Assembly: GCA_029781865.1 (NCBI GenBank)
Contig: JAKOVW010000052.1
Coordinates: 124,001-188,000 of the forward strand
Direction: 5' to 3'
Length of the DNA: 64,000 nt
Source of the DNA: Bacteroidota bacterium
GTDB taxonomy: Bacteria > Bacteroidota > Bacteroidia > Chitinophagales > Saprospiraceae
This document shows positions 1-8,853 of the stretch, one piece after another. The position numbers were made by a program, and so were the translations under genes. The notes beneath the pieces are model-generated. The model saw only the letters and a list, made by a program, of their open reading frames with translations, made no database searches and had not been told where the DNA came from. How positions within the stretch are numbered: position 1 is the first letter of the stretch; every line of letters starts with the position of its first letter.

Positions 1-1
1 C

Positions 2-961
2 AGGAGTATGTATCTAAATAAAATCGATAAGGAATCTTTGAAACAAATTCCTTTTTTCAAATGTGCTAAAATTGATTTATCCATTCGATGGAAGCCATTA
101 TTTAATGTTAAACTGGTCGGGAAAATGGAATTAGATTCACCAATAATAGTATTTACCAGAAACAAAGTCGAGATTGGGGATATAAAAAAAGATACCAGCG
201 ATTTGCGCAAACTCTTTAATGCTTTAATGCCTTTGAAAGTAGACCGGTTTGAGGGCAATAATGGAGCCATACATTATATAGATAATGGGTCCAGTCCCAA
301 AGTAGATATATCACTGAAGCAGGCACATATACTCGCTTTAAATCTTACCAATGTGACCAACTCGAAAGTAGAATTACCTTCAGACGTTTTTGCAGAAGCT
401 TCTATGTATGGCGGGAAATTGAATTTAAATATGAAGCTAAACCCGATGGCGGTGCTCACCACTTTTGATTTGAATGCAGAAATAAAAAATATTAATCTGG
501 CTTCACTAAATGATTTATTAAAAGCATATGGACATTTTGATGTAAACAAAGGCACAATGGGATTATATATGGAAATGGCAACCAGGGATGGTAAATTCAT
601 GGGATATGTCAAACCGGTTATTAAGGATTTGGATGTCATCGGACCAGAAGATAAAAATGATTCATTTTTTCAAAAAATCTGGGAGTCTGTAATAAGTGTT
701 GCCGGAGTGATTCTTAAAAATCAAAGTAAGGATCAGGTAGCGACTAAAATACGACTGGAAGGCAATTATCATGATCCGAAAACGAATACATTGGATGCTG
801 TTTGGGAAATCCTGCGCAATGCATTTATTCGGGCACTCATTCCTAGTGTGGAGAATGCAATAAACCTGAATTCGGTAAAAGATGAAAGGGAAGTTGCCAA
901 GTTAACGCCTGTATCAAAGGGTAGCCCACATTCAAAGAAATCAGTCAAGAATAAGAAATAA
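2..961 (+). CDS. DUF748/AsmA-like envelope protein, 5' end missing
   Basis: The frame is open to the left edge of the window, so the first ATG at position 8 is probably internal and the true start lies upstream. The visible part, about 317 residues, has the repeated short beta-strand pattern of DUF748/AsmA-like proteins, with alternating hydrophobic stretches such as MELDSPIIVF followed by a segment on a small repeat subunit (NINLASLNDLLKAYGHFDV). Such proteins are usually anchored in the inner membrane and span the periplasm; some related proteins carry phospholipids between membranes. The lysine-rich tail is probably disordered. No catalytic motif is visible. The family call is by sequence style, and the exact role is not known. 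Confidence 0.65.
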   Translation, partial: RSMYLNKIDKESLKQIPFFKCAKIDLSIRWKPLFNVKLVGKMELDSPIIVFTRNKVEIGDIKKDTSDLRKLFNALMPLKVDRFEGNNGAIHYIDNGSSPKVDISLKQAHILALNLTNVTNSKVELPSDVFAEASMYGGKLNLNMKLNPMAVLTTFDLNAEIKNINLASLNDLLKAYGHFDVNKGTMGLYMEMATRDGKFMGYVKPVIKDLDVIGPEDKNDSFFQKIWESVISVAGVILKNQSKDQVATKIRLEGNYHDPKTNTLDAVWEILRNAFIRALIPSVENAINLNSVKDEREVAKLTPVSKGSPHSKKSVKNKK

Positions 962-1425
962 TAATTACTGAGGTTTCTGACTAAGACATAATGAAATTGA
1001 ATTTTCAGGTTTCGAAATGAACTATTAGTTTGAGGAAGCTTCTATCACACATTCTGAATATGCCCTTTATAGCTTGTTTTTGAGTGGCCTCAGAAAACAA
1101 AAGGTGTGATAGCTTAGCTATTTTTGGAAAACTTATTCAAAAGTGATCTCTAAAATAAGAGGATTGTAAGGGTTGCATTACAACAGAAAAAACTGACAAA
1201 GTGCAGGATTGTTATAAAGAGGGTAGGTGTAACTAAAAGAAATTGCATCACTTTTTTTAATTGAATTGGATCATAAATTATAGCAGGGGCAGCTAAAATC
1301 AATATTAGCCGAATTCCCGGTTAGGATAGATTGAATCATGGTTCTATACAATTTTTAATGTGTTGTTGTAAATTTGATAAAGAATAGAAAACTGTTGATA
1401 CTTTTGACAAATCAATGAACATTAT
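962..1425. other. Intergenic region with nested inverted repeat
   Basis: This 464-base gap holds no credible reading frame. It has a nested inverted repeat: CTATCACAC at 1042-1050 pairs with GTGTGATAG at 1104-1112, and inside it TTCTGA at 1052-1057 pairs with TCAGAA at 1089-1094. No T-run follows, so it is not a typical terminator. A TACTTTTG at 1399-1406 fits the Bacteroidota -7 consensus and could serve the permease gene at 1426, although the nearest upstream TTTG (1373-1376) is 22 rather than 19 bases away. Confidence 0.35.
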
Positions 1426-2517
1426 ATGAATAAATTTGATAAACTGCCATTTTACATCAGAGCTTCTTTGTTCTTGCTTGGATTGTATTTATTTATTACC
1501 ATGCTATCTATTGGTCAGGATATCATACTTCCGCTGATATACGGAGCAATTATCGCTATCTCAATTAGTCCTTTAGTAAAAATGATGGTAAAAAGAAGAA
1601 TCAACCGGACAGTTTCTATTGCAGGAGTATTAACGATTGCTTCTTTATTGGTAATTACACTTTTCGTTTTGCTTTCATCCCAGGTGACTTTGTTCAAAGA
1701 TGCTTTTCCGAGATTAAGTATGAAGTTCCAGGATCTGGTAAATCAGACGGTTAACTGGATTTCGATCAATTTTAACATTCGTAGTGAAAATATCAATGCC
1801 TGGATTGCAAACATTTATTCGGAAATTTTAAAGAATAGTAATGCAGCAATCGGTACAACACTTACTACTATAGGAGGAGTTTTTTCAACAGCCGTACTAA
1901 CTCCGGTGTATTCCTTTATGATATTATATTATCAATCGCATTTAGTAGCGTTTGCCCATAGTTTGTTTGGATCTGATAATGATGACAAAGTAACTGAAAT
2001 ACTTACTGAGACGAAATCAATTATACAGAATTATCTGGGCGGTCTCTTTATTGAATTTGCAATTATATCTGTTCTGAATTCAATAGGACTTTTTATTCTT
2101 GGAATGGAATATGCAATCTTGCTTGGCATATTGGGTGCTTTACTGAATGTGATTCCTTATATAGGAGGAGTAGTAGCCGTAGTATTGTATATGATTATCG
2201 CATTGATTACCAAAGAACCCATATACGTGGTTTATGTAGTATTGCTCTATACGATCATCCAATTAATAGATAATAATTACATTGTTCCTAAAGTCATTGG
2301 TTCGAAAGTCAGACTCAATGCATTAGTGTCCATTATTGTGGTCATTGCAGGGGCTGCATTATGGGGTGTCCCGGGGATGTTTCTCTCTATTCCCTTAACT
2401 GCTATTTTGAAGCTTATATTTGATCGGATAGACTCCCTGAAACATTGGGGAATTTTACTTGGCGATGTTAAACAAGTGGTGAAGAGACAACGAAAGGTTA
2501 AAGGACCAGATGCTTAA
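1426..2517 (+). CDS. AI-2E family transporter (PerM-like permease)
   Basis: A 363-residue inner-membrane protein with about seven or eight hydrophobic segments. It has the family's usual shape: two or three N-terminal helices, a soluble, amphipathic stretch at about residues 90-140, then a C-terminal block of closely spaced helices containing GALLNVIPYIGG and the conserved Pro-Gly near the end (WGVPGMFLSIPLTA). Length is typical for the family. Members are named after an E. coli protein implicated in autoinducer-2 export, but many act as ion antiporters or unknown exporters, so the substrate cannot be named. It is monocistronic and convergent with the next gene, 35 bases away. Confidence 0.85.
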   Translation: MNKFDKLPFYIRASLFLLGLYLFITMLSIGQDIILPLIYGAIIAISISPLVKMMVKRRINRTVSIAGVLTIASLLVITLFVLLSSQVTLFKDAFPRLSMKFQDLVNQTVNWISINFNIRSENINAWIANIYSEILKNSNAAIGTTLTTIGGVFSTAVLTPVYSFMILYYQSHLVAFAHSLFGSDNDDKVTEILTETKSIIQNYLGGLFIEFAIISVLNSIGLFILGMEYAILLGILGALLNVIPYIGGVVAVVLYMIIALITKEPIYVVYVVLLYTIIQLIDNNYIVPKVIGSKVRLNALVSIIVVIAGAALWGVPGMFLSIPLTAILKLIFDRIDSLKHWGILLGDVKQVVKRQRKVKGPDA

Positions 2518-2552
2518 AAATTACCCAGCTGAATCAAGTTAGAATAGTAGTT

Positions 2553-3227
2553 TTAAAACCGGTATCCTGCAGAAAAGCCAAACCCTGTATTTTTATTTGA
2601 TGTTTTATCATTGGCAATGAAGTCGTACTTTGGGTTTATATCGGTAAGCCCTAATTGCGCATTCAACTGGAATGAAAGTTTATTACTGAATTCATAACCG
2701 GCAATTAGATTCGCACCAAAATCCAAAGCCTTGAGATAAACAACATTATTTGGATCACTGGCAGTTACCGTATTTTGAAATTTGATATCCTCAGTTTGGT
2801 TAATACTTCCACCTTCCTGTTTGGCATTACCTGAAATTCCATATGCAATATAGGGACCAAATCCCAATAGCATATGTCCTGTACCGAGTAATGGTTTGAA
2901 AATGATATTAAGAGGCAATTCAATGTATGAAATGTGTATTGTATTTTTTATGGTTTGCCCGAGAATGACGTAGTCATTTTGAGCTCCTTTTGTGGTATAC
3001 AGCAAGCCTGGTTGAAAATAGAATTCTGGAGCAATCCCGATTTCAGCATTAATTCCAATGTGAAAACCGGTAAGAATGTCGTTTTTAAGATTGTTGCCGT
3101 TGGCATCCTGACCATTGATGTTTTGAAAGTTAACTCCTGCACGGAGGCCAAAGCTCATACTGGTTTGTGCTTGTATCGAGCAGGTAAAAAGGGCCATCAT
3201 TAAGATGAGCTGTATTGTTGTTTTCAT
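2553..3227 (-). CDS. Outer-membrane beta-barrel (porin-like) protein
   Basis: A 224-residue protein with a signal peptide (residues 1-20, ending IQAQ) and a body of alternating amphipathic beta strands. The opening GLRAGVNFQNING and the closing aromatic residue (AGYRF) are typical of the PorT/OMP_b-brl_2 families of Bacteroidota. A terminal aromatic residue is the usual signal for beta-barrel assembly by BamA. It is probably an eight-stranded outer-membrane barrel of unknown function. It stands alone, convergent with the upstream permease and in the same direction as the OmpA lipoprotein behind it, 173 bases away. Confidence 0.75.
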   Translation of the reverse strand: MKTTIQLILMMALFTCSIQAQTSMSFGLRAGVNFQNINGQDANGNNLKNDILTGFHIGINAEIGIAPEFYFQPGLLYTTKGAQNDYVILGQTIKNTIHISYIELPLNIIFKPLLGTGHMLLGFGPYIAYGISGNAKQEGGSINQTEDIKFQNTVTASDPNNVVYLKALDFGANLIAGYEFSNKLSFQLNAQLGLTDINPKYDFIANDKTSNKNTGFGFSAGYRF

Positions 3228-3400
3228 GATATTTTTGTTTTAGAAATGTTTTAAAGAATGTGGTAATATATACCTGGCGTATCTTCTTTGTTATTTTGAA
3301 TGAAATTCTAATCCTGGCTTCTTCTTTGTCAATACACTTTGATTAGCACTAGTCCTAATGGATACTGAGGACTTAGTTTAATAAAGCAAATGAGTATTTT

Positions 3401-4072
3401 TTATTTAACTGCTTCTTTGGCAGCATCTGATTTCATCTTTTCATTAGCGGTTACCAGGAATTCAACCCTGCGGTTTTGTGCCTGACCACTTTTTGTACTA
3501 TTGTCGTATTTGGCTACGGTCTCACCAAATCCTTTAATGGTAAGCCTGGAAGATGAAATGCCATTTGCAGACAGATACGTCGAAACAGATAAAGCCCTGC
3601 GCTCAGAAAGAGCCTGATTATAGGCTGGAGTTCCTTTGTTGTCTGTATGTCCCTGAACTTCAATATTTGTATCGGGATATTTAGACATGATGCCTACTAA
3701 TTTAGTCAGATTTTTTTTGGCTGTTGAAGTCAGATTAGATTCATTAAAACCAAATAGAATTTTTTCCGTAAATTCAATGACGATTCCCTCTCCAACCCGT
3801 TCCACTTTTGCGTCAGGAATGTTTTTTTTCATTTCCTCAGCTTGTTTATCCATTTTATGTCCGATAACAGCTCCCGTAACTCCTCCAACCGTTGCTCCGA
3901 TAATTGCACCTAATGCTGTGTTTCCGGCAACCTTACCGATTACTGCACCGGCGGCAGCCCCACCAACTGTTCCAATTGCGGCTCCTTTTTCGGTTTTATT
4001 CCAGGATGCGCAGCCTAAGGTAAACAGGATCACTACGATTAGTGCCGGTATGGTGATTTTTAATTTATTCAT
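3401..4072 (-). CDS. OmpA-family lipoprotein with glycine zipper
   Basis: A 223-residue lipoprotein. The signal peptide ends in a lipobox (FTLGC, Cys about residue 21). Residues about 30-75 form a glycine zipper (AAIGTVGGAAAGAVIG and similar), which is likely membrane-inserted. Residues about 105-205 are an OmpA C-terminal domain with the peptidoglycan-binding signature GHTDNKGTPAYNQALSERRA and the closing NRRVEFLV. It probably links the outer membrane to peptidoglycan, like E. coli YiaD. Its promoter region carries the conserved direct-repeat element found also in front of the adhesin operon and csbD, so it is likely co-regulated with them. Confidence 0.88.
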   Translation of the reverse strand: MNKLKITIPALIVVILFTLGCASWNKTEKGAAIGTVGGAAAGAVIGKVAGNTALGAIIGATVGGVTGAVIGHKMDKQAEEMKKNIPDAKVERVGEGIVIEFTEKILFGFNESNLTSTAKKNLTKLVGIMSKYPDTNIEVQGHTDNKGTPAYNQALSERRALSVSTYLSANGISSSRLTIKGFGETVAKYDNSTKSGQAQNRRVEFLVTANEKMKSDAAKEAVK

Positions 4073-4148
4073 TTTGTTTATTTATTTCTTTAATAGTTGT
4101 GATCGTATAATTCTGAATAGTAAGTAGAAATTGAATTCATTGGTAGAC

Positions 4149-4220
4149 TAAATCACTAAGCACAAAGTTGCTTTAGTAATCCATATGATGTGTTACAAAA
4201 TTATTTCATTTAGTTACATG
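4149..4220 (-). promoter_or_regulatory. Conserved 21-bp direct-repeat promoter element, copy 1
   Basis: Read on the minus strand, TGTAAC (4218-4213) is followed exactly 21 bases later by TGTAAC (4197-4192), in the context ATGTAACT-N9-AATTTTGTAAC. About 52 bases after the first half-site comes TTTGTGC and then GTGA (4166-4153), which resembles the second element of the other two copies. The ATG of the OmpA lipoprotein lies about 120 bases further on. The pattern suggests an activator site just upstream of a promoter. The remainder of the 4073-4506 gap shows nothing else. Confidence 0.6.
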
Positions 4221-4506
4221 ATTCCCACATTATACGCAATGCCTGAGGCAATGGAAGCTAATTTGGCTTTAATTGGAGATGATACGACGAATATTTGATA
4301 GTGATATGAAAAGTGATTACGGGCTGTTGATTAATAATCCCGGGATCATCCAACGAAGATTTTTCAAAAAGAATTAATGATTTGATTTATTCAATTCGAC
4401 CGTTTATGCCGCATTGGAAAATAGTGCTATATATGTGCTTTATATTGTAGCTTGATTCCTTTTACTTTATAATGGATGATATGAATACTTTTCTGACGAA
4501 TTAATT

Positions 4507-5313
4507 TTATTTCTTCGATGCTTTAAAATATTTAATGGCCTGAGGCATATTCGATTTTAGTTTAGTAATTCTGGAAGCATCTGATGGGTGATCGCTTAAA
4601 AATTCAGGTGGCTTTGATCCACCGGATGCAGCCATGCGTTGCCAGAAAGGTATAGCTTCTTCAGGATTATATCCGGCCATAGCTGCAAAATAAAGTCCGT
4701 ATTCATCTGCTTCAGATTCTTCTTTTCTTGAAAATGGAAGTAAAGCTCCTACCGTTGTGCCGATACCATACGCTGTTAAAAACAAATTTTGGGTTTCTGC
4801 CGGTTTATTCGCTACAGCAATTTGTAATGCGGTTCCACCAAGTTGTTGTAGTAAGCCCTGACTCATTCGTTCACTTCCATGTTGTGCAATGGCATGTGTG
4901 ATTTCATGTCCTAATACTATAGCGAGACCTGCTTCATTTTTTGTTATGGGTAACAAACCGGTATAAACGACCACTTTACCGCCGGGCATACACCAGGCAT
5001 TTACTTCTTTACTATCCACCAGATTGAATTCCCAGTGATATCCTTCAAGTATGGATGACTGTCCTTTACTGTCATAGAATGATTTTATGAAGGATGCGAT
5101 GCGTGATCCTATACGGTTTACCATTTGAGCATCTTTGCTGGAGCTTGAATTCAGGACTTTATTGGCATCCAAAAAAGTCTTGTACTCCTGAAGAGCCATG
5201 GATTGTAACTCAGATTCGGATACCAGATTGAGTTGTTTGCGTCCGGTGACCAGATTTTTTGTACATGCTGTAATCAATGTAGCTATAATTATAAAGGATA
5301 CTATTTTATTCAT
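4507..5313 (-). CDS. M48 family metalloprotease, lipoprotein
   Basis: A 268-residue zinc metalloprotease of the M48 (Oma1/BepA/LoiP-like) family. It has a lipoprotein signal (IATLITAC, Cys about residue 17). The zinc motif HEITH lies at residues 136-140, and the downstream glutamate ligand is probably in EESEADEYG at about residues 198-206. After that come conserved AMAGYNPEEAIPFWQRM and the LSDHPSDASRI segment typical of the family. Such enzymes act in the periplasm on misfolded outer-membrane proteins or in LPS-assembly quality control. It is divergent from the adhesin operon; the intervening 270 bases hold the adhesin promoter element. Confidence 0.9.
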   Translation of the reverse strand: MNKIVSFIIIATLITACTKNLVTGRKQLNLVSESELQSMALQEYKTFLDANKVLNSSSSKDAQMVNRIGSRIASFIKSFYDSKGQSSILEGYHWEFNLVDSKEVNAWCMPGGKVVVYTGLLPITKNEAGLAIVLGHEITHAIAQHGSERMSQGLLQQLGGTALQIAVANKPAETQNLFLTAYGIGTTVGALLPFSRKEESEADEYGLYFAAMAGYNPEEAIPFWQRMAASGGSKPPEFLSDHPSDASRITKLKSNMPQAIKYFKASKK

Positions 5314-5470
5314 TTGATGGATTTAAAATTTAGCAAAGGTGCACGCAGACGGATAGCAAAGCTTTACATAATTGTGAAATTAAATTGTATTATTCACTGA
5401 TTTCGGATTATGCATAGTTCATTTAGTATATTTCATGGTACTGGTTATTGAATTTTTAAATACGTGAATG

Positions 5471-5540
5471 ATGTAACTGTTCTATTGAATTGTGTAACAC
5501 GGCTGGAAATACTCTGCTCAATTTTGTACCGTGAAAATTT
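5471..5540 (+). promoter_or_regulatory. Conserved 21-bp direct-repeat promoter element, copy 2
   Basis: TGTAAC at 5472-5477 and again at 5493-5498, exactly 21 bases apart, in the form ATGTAACT-N9-AATTGTGTAAC. TTTGTACCGTGAAAATTT starts at 5523, which is 51 bases after the first half-site; the same spacing is seen in front of csbD. The most likely start codon of the adhesin (ATG 5585) is about 87 bases downstream of the second half-site. It lies in a divergent gap and could in principle also affect the M48 gene. Confidence 0.6.
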
Positions 5541-5584
5541 ATTCACACTTGTTCCGCCAATTGCGGATGATTAAATCAAATGTT

Positions 5585-8500
5585 ATGAAAATGAAAAAGC
5601 TATTAGCCAGCTTGGCTGTTCTCGCGGTTTTTTTGATTATACGGTGTTCTAAAGATGAATTCGTTGAATTCAAAGGGCTTTGTCCGGTAGTAATCGCAAC
5701 CAATCCTGTGAACACAGCGACAGATGTGCCGCTTAATCAGGTAATATCAGTAACTTTTAATGAAAAGATGAATCCACTGACCATAAATAACGCATCTTTC
5801 AAAATTATCGGAGCAGGTCCAATTGATGGAACCATAACGTACTCCGGAAATACAGCGTATTTTACTCCGACGATTTTGTTGATTGCCAACACTACGTATA
5901 CGGGTAAAGTAACTACAGCGGTAAAAGATTCAACGGGTAATGCTTTGCAAAAAGATTACGAATGGACTTTCACTACAGGGACTACTATTGCACCAATTGT
6001 AATTTCTACTGATCCTGTAAATCATGAAACAAATGTAATCCTGGATAAAGTAATAAGTGCAACCTTTAATATACCTATGGATCCGCAAAGTATTTCAGGA
6101 TCGAGTTTTCTATTGAATGAAGGTTCAAATTCTATTTCTGGTACTATAAGCTATTCCGGTACTACCGCATTTTTTACTCCAGACCAGTCTTTACGTTCAA
6201 ATACAGTGTATACCGCAACCATTACGACAGGTGCTAAGGATTTAGCGGGTACTTCATTGGCTGGTAATTATGTTTGGACTTTTACAACTTTAGGTGCAAT
6301 TGCTCCTACTGTGTTATTTACCGACCCTGCCAATAATGAAACGGGTGTGTTGTTATCAAAAACCGTTACCGCAACATTTAGTGAAGCAATGAATGCATCT
6401 ACGATAAATTCGAATAGTTTTATCATCCGGCAAGGGGCTCTTGCAATTGCGGGAACTGTAAGTTATTCAGGTACAACAGCAAGTTTTAAACCTGTTACAG
6501 CATTAACTCCCAACACGACATATACAGCTACCATAAAAGCAACCGTTAAAAATGTAGCCGGAACCTATATGGTGGCAGATTACATTTGGGTGTTTAGCAC
6601 CGGAGTTACCCTTGCTCCTACTGTCATTTCCACCGATCCTTCAGATAACGCTATTAATGTCCCACTGAATAAAACTGTTACAGCAACATTTAGTGTAACT
6701 ATGAATCCTTTGACAATAACCACTTCCAGTTTTATTTTAAAACAAGGTGCTACCATTATTCCGGGTACAGTAAGTTATTCCGGTATCACCGCAAGTTTTA
6801 ACCCTACTGTTGCTTTATCTCCAAATACCATTTATACAGGAATTATCACAACCGGAGTAAAAAATAGTTCAGGTGTGGCGATGTCTAATGATTATGTTTG
6901 GACTTTTACTACGGAATCATTGATAGTACCGGCGGTTATTTCAACAGATCCGGTGAATAACGCAACTAACGTTCCGGTAAATAAAGTCGTCACCGCAACT
7001 TTTAGTATGCCAATGAATCCATTTACAATAACCACTTCTAGTTTTATTTTGAAGCAAGGAAATTCTATTGTACAGGGAACAGTAACCTATTCCGGAACTA
7101 AGGCATCATTTACACCATCAGTTGCGCTTACGACAAATACGATTTATACCGCAACGATTACTACCGGTGCAAAGAATTTGGCAGGTACTCCAATCGCAAA
7201 TGATTATGTATGGACTTTTACAACCGAATCAATCATTTCGCCAACTGTTATTGCAACAGATCCTGCAAATAATGCAACGAATGTTCCACTGGGAAAAATA
7301 ATAACAGCAACATTCAGTGTTCCAATGGATCCACTGACCATAAATGCATCCACTTTTACATTAAAAAATGGATCGACTTTGGTAGCCGGAACAATCAGCT
7401 ATTTGGGTACAACTGCTACGTTTACACCGACAAATGCACTTTCATCCAATACGGTTTACACCGCTACCATTACTACAGGAGCAAAAAACCTGGCGGGTAC
7501 ATCATTAGCAAGTAATTATGTTTGGTCATTCACGACATTGACAGTAGTTCCGCCGTCAGTTATATCTACCGATCCTGCCAATAATGCTACGGGAGTTGCT
7601 TTAAACAAAATAATCACGGCCACATTTAATATGGCAATGGATCCTTTGACAATTAATTCAGGTACGTTCATTCTGAAACAAGGATCAACAGTAATATCAG
7701 GAACAATTACTTATGCAGGAACAACAGCTACGTTTGCGCCGACGAATGCGCTTACATCCAATACGGTTTACACGGCTACCATAACTACGGGTGCAAAAAA
7801 CCTGGCAGGTACATCTTTAGCTAGTAATTATGTTTGGTCATTCACGACATTGACAGTAGTTCCTCCATCAGTTATATCTACCGATCCTGCCAATAATGCT
7901 ACAGGAGTTGCACTTAATAAAGTGATTACAGCCAGTTTTAATATGCAAATGGATCCGGCAACTCTAAACACCACAACCTTTTTACTTAAACAAGGAAACA
8001 CATTAGTTTCAGGTTCCGTTTCGTATTCAGGTACAACAGCATCGTTTACGCCGGTAAATTCTTTAAATCCCAATACTGTTTATACGGCCACTATTACAAC
8101 AGGTGCCAAAAATCTTGCAGGTATTCCATTGGCAAATGATTACGTTTGGAGTTTTACCACAAAGGCAAGTTTATCTGCGCCCTTCGTAAATCTTAATTCA
8201 GTTGCACGTTTTGGAATAATTGCGGGAGTAGGCGTTAGCAATAATGCCGGCTTTAGTGAAATTCATGATTTAGATGTTGGAATTTATCCCGGAGTGCGTT
8301 CATCAGTTACAGGATTTCCACCTGCCATTGTTGTGAACGGAGCTATTTATGCTGCAGATGATTTAACTCCTCCAGGTACACCGGAAATGCTCCTGCAGGC
8401 AAAAAATGATCTGACTGCCGCTTATAATTTTGCTAAGGGTGCAACAACACCGGCACCAAATGCTGTTTCCGGAGATATTGGTGGACTGACTCTAGTCCCT

Positions 8501-8842
8501 GGTATATACAAAACAACGTCAACATTATTAATACAATCAGGTAACCTGACTCTAGATGCTCAAGGTGATCCGAATGCGGTTTGGATTTTCCAGATCGGTA
8601 CAGGTTTCACTACTGTTGGTGGAGCAGGTGGTAGTGTAATATTGAGTGGAGGTGCACAAGCTGCAAATGTATTTTGGCAAACCGGAAGTTCTGCCACAAT
8701 AGGCGATGGTACCTCATTTGTCGGTAATATACTGGCATTGACCTCAATCACAATGAATTCTACGGCTACTGCAGAAGGAAGAATGCTTGCCATAAACGGC
8801 GCAGTAGTCATGACGAATACTAACTTTATTTACAAACCTTAA
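5585..8842 (+). CDS. Ig-repeat adhesin with ice-binding-type (DUF3494) domain
   Basis: A protein of 1,085 residues. The frame opens at a GTG at 5531, but ATG 5585 (or 5591) directly precedes a clean signal sequence (MKKLLASLAVLAVF) ending at a Cys, so the later start is preferred. The lipobox (LIIRC) is unusual. Eight tandem Ig-like domains of about 103 residues follow (SbsA/Big_5 type, each with a STDPxNNATxVxLNK opening and ending YVWTFTT). Residues about 880-1085 are a DUF3494 ice-binding-like domain (GVSNNAGFSEIHDLDVG at its start, YKTTSTLLIQSG, GNILALTSITMNSTAT). DUF3494 proteins bind ice in cold organisms, but many members in non-cold bacteria are adhesins of unknown ligand. It is 11 bases from the OmpA gene behind it, so the two are probably one operon. 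Confidence 0.85.
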   Translation: MKMKKLLASLAVLAVFLIIRCSKDEFVEFKGLCPVVIATNPVNTATDVPLNQVISVTFNEKMNPLTINNASFKIIGAGPIDGTITYSGNTAYFTPTILLIANTTYTGKVTTAVKDSTGNALQKDYEWTFTTGTTIAPIVISTDPVNHETNVILDKVISATFNIPMDPQSISGSSFLLNEGSNSISGTISYSGTTAFFTPDQSLRSNTVYTATITTGAKDLAGTSLAGNYVWTFTTLGAIAPTVLFTDPANNETGVLLSKTVTATFSEAMNASTINSNSFIIRQGALAIAGTVSYSGTTASFKPVTALTPNTTYTATIKATVKNVAGTYMVADYIWVFSTGVTLAPTVISTDPSDNAINVPLNKTVTATFSVTMNPLTITTSSFILKQGATIIPGTVSYSGITASFNPTVALSPNTIYTGIITTGVKNSSGVAMSNDYVWTFTTESLIVPAVISTDPVNNATNVPVNKVVTATFSMPMNPFTITTSSFILKQGNSIVQGTVTYSGTKASFTPSVALTTNTIYTATITTGAKNLAGTPIANDYVWTFTTESIISPTVIATDPANNATNVPLGKIITATFSVPMDPLTINASTFTLKNGSTLVAGTISYLGTTATFTPTNALSSNTVYTATITTGAKNLAGTSLASNYVWSFTTLTVVPPSVISTDPANNATGVALNKIITATFNMAMDPLTINSGTFILKQGSTVISGTITYAGTTATFAPTNALTSNTVYTATITTGAKNLAGTSLASNYVWSFTTLTVVPPSVISTDPANNATGVALNKVITASFNMQMDPATLNTTTFLLKQGNTLVSGSVSYSGTTASFTPVNSLNPNTVYTATITTGAKNLAGIPLANDYVWSFTTKASLSAPFVNLNSVARFGIIAGVGVSNNAGFSEIHDLDVGIYPGVRSSVTGFPPAIVVNGAIYAADDLTPPGTPEMLLQAKNDLTAAYNFAKGATTPAPNAVSGDIGGLTLVPGIYKTTSTLLIQSGNLTLDAQGDPNAVWIFQIGTGFTTVGGAGGSVILSGGAQAANVFWQTGSSATIGDGTSFVGNILALTSITMNSTATAEGRMLAINGAVVMTNTNFIYKP
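7425..7912 (+). repeat. Recently duplicated Ig-repeat segment inside the adhesin
   Basis: Bases 7425-7600 and 7737-7912 match almost perfectly at an offset of 312 bases (104 codons), including a long identical stretch around TTTGGTCATTCACGACATTG. The other six repeats of the gene are clearly more diverged. This looks like a recent whole-repeat duplication or gene conversion, which would change adhesin length. Confidence 0.75.
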
Positions 8843-8853
8843 AAACCGAAATC

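Noticed and set aside
1228-1233. A fourth TGTAAC with AATTG downstream, before the AI-2E permease gene
   Set aside because: The second half-site is missing at the 21-base position and no second element occurs about 51 bases downstream, so it is not counted with the three conserved promoter sites.
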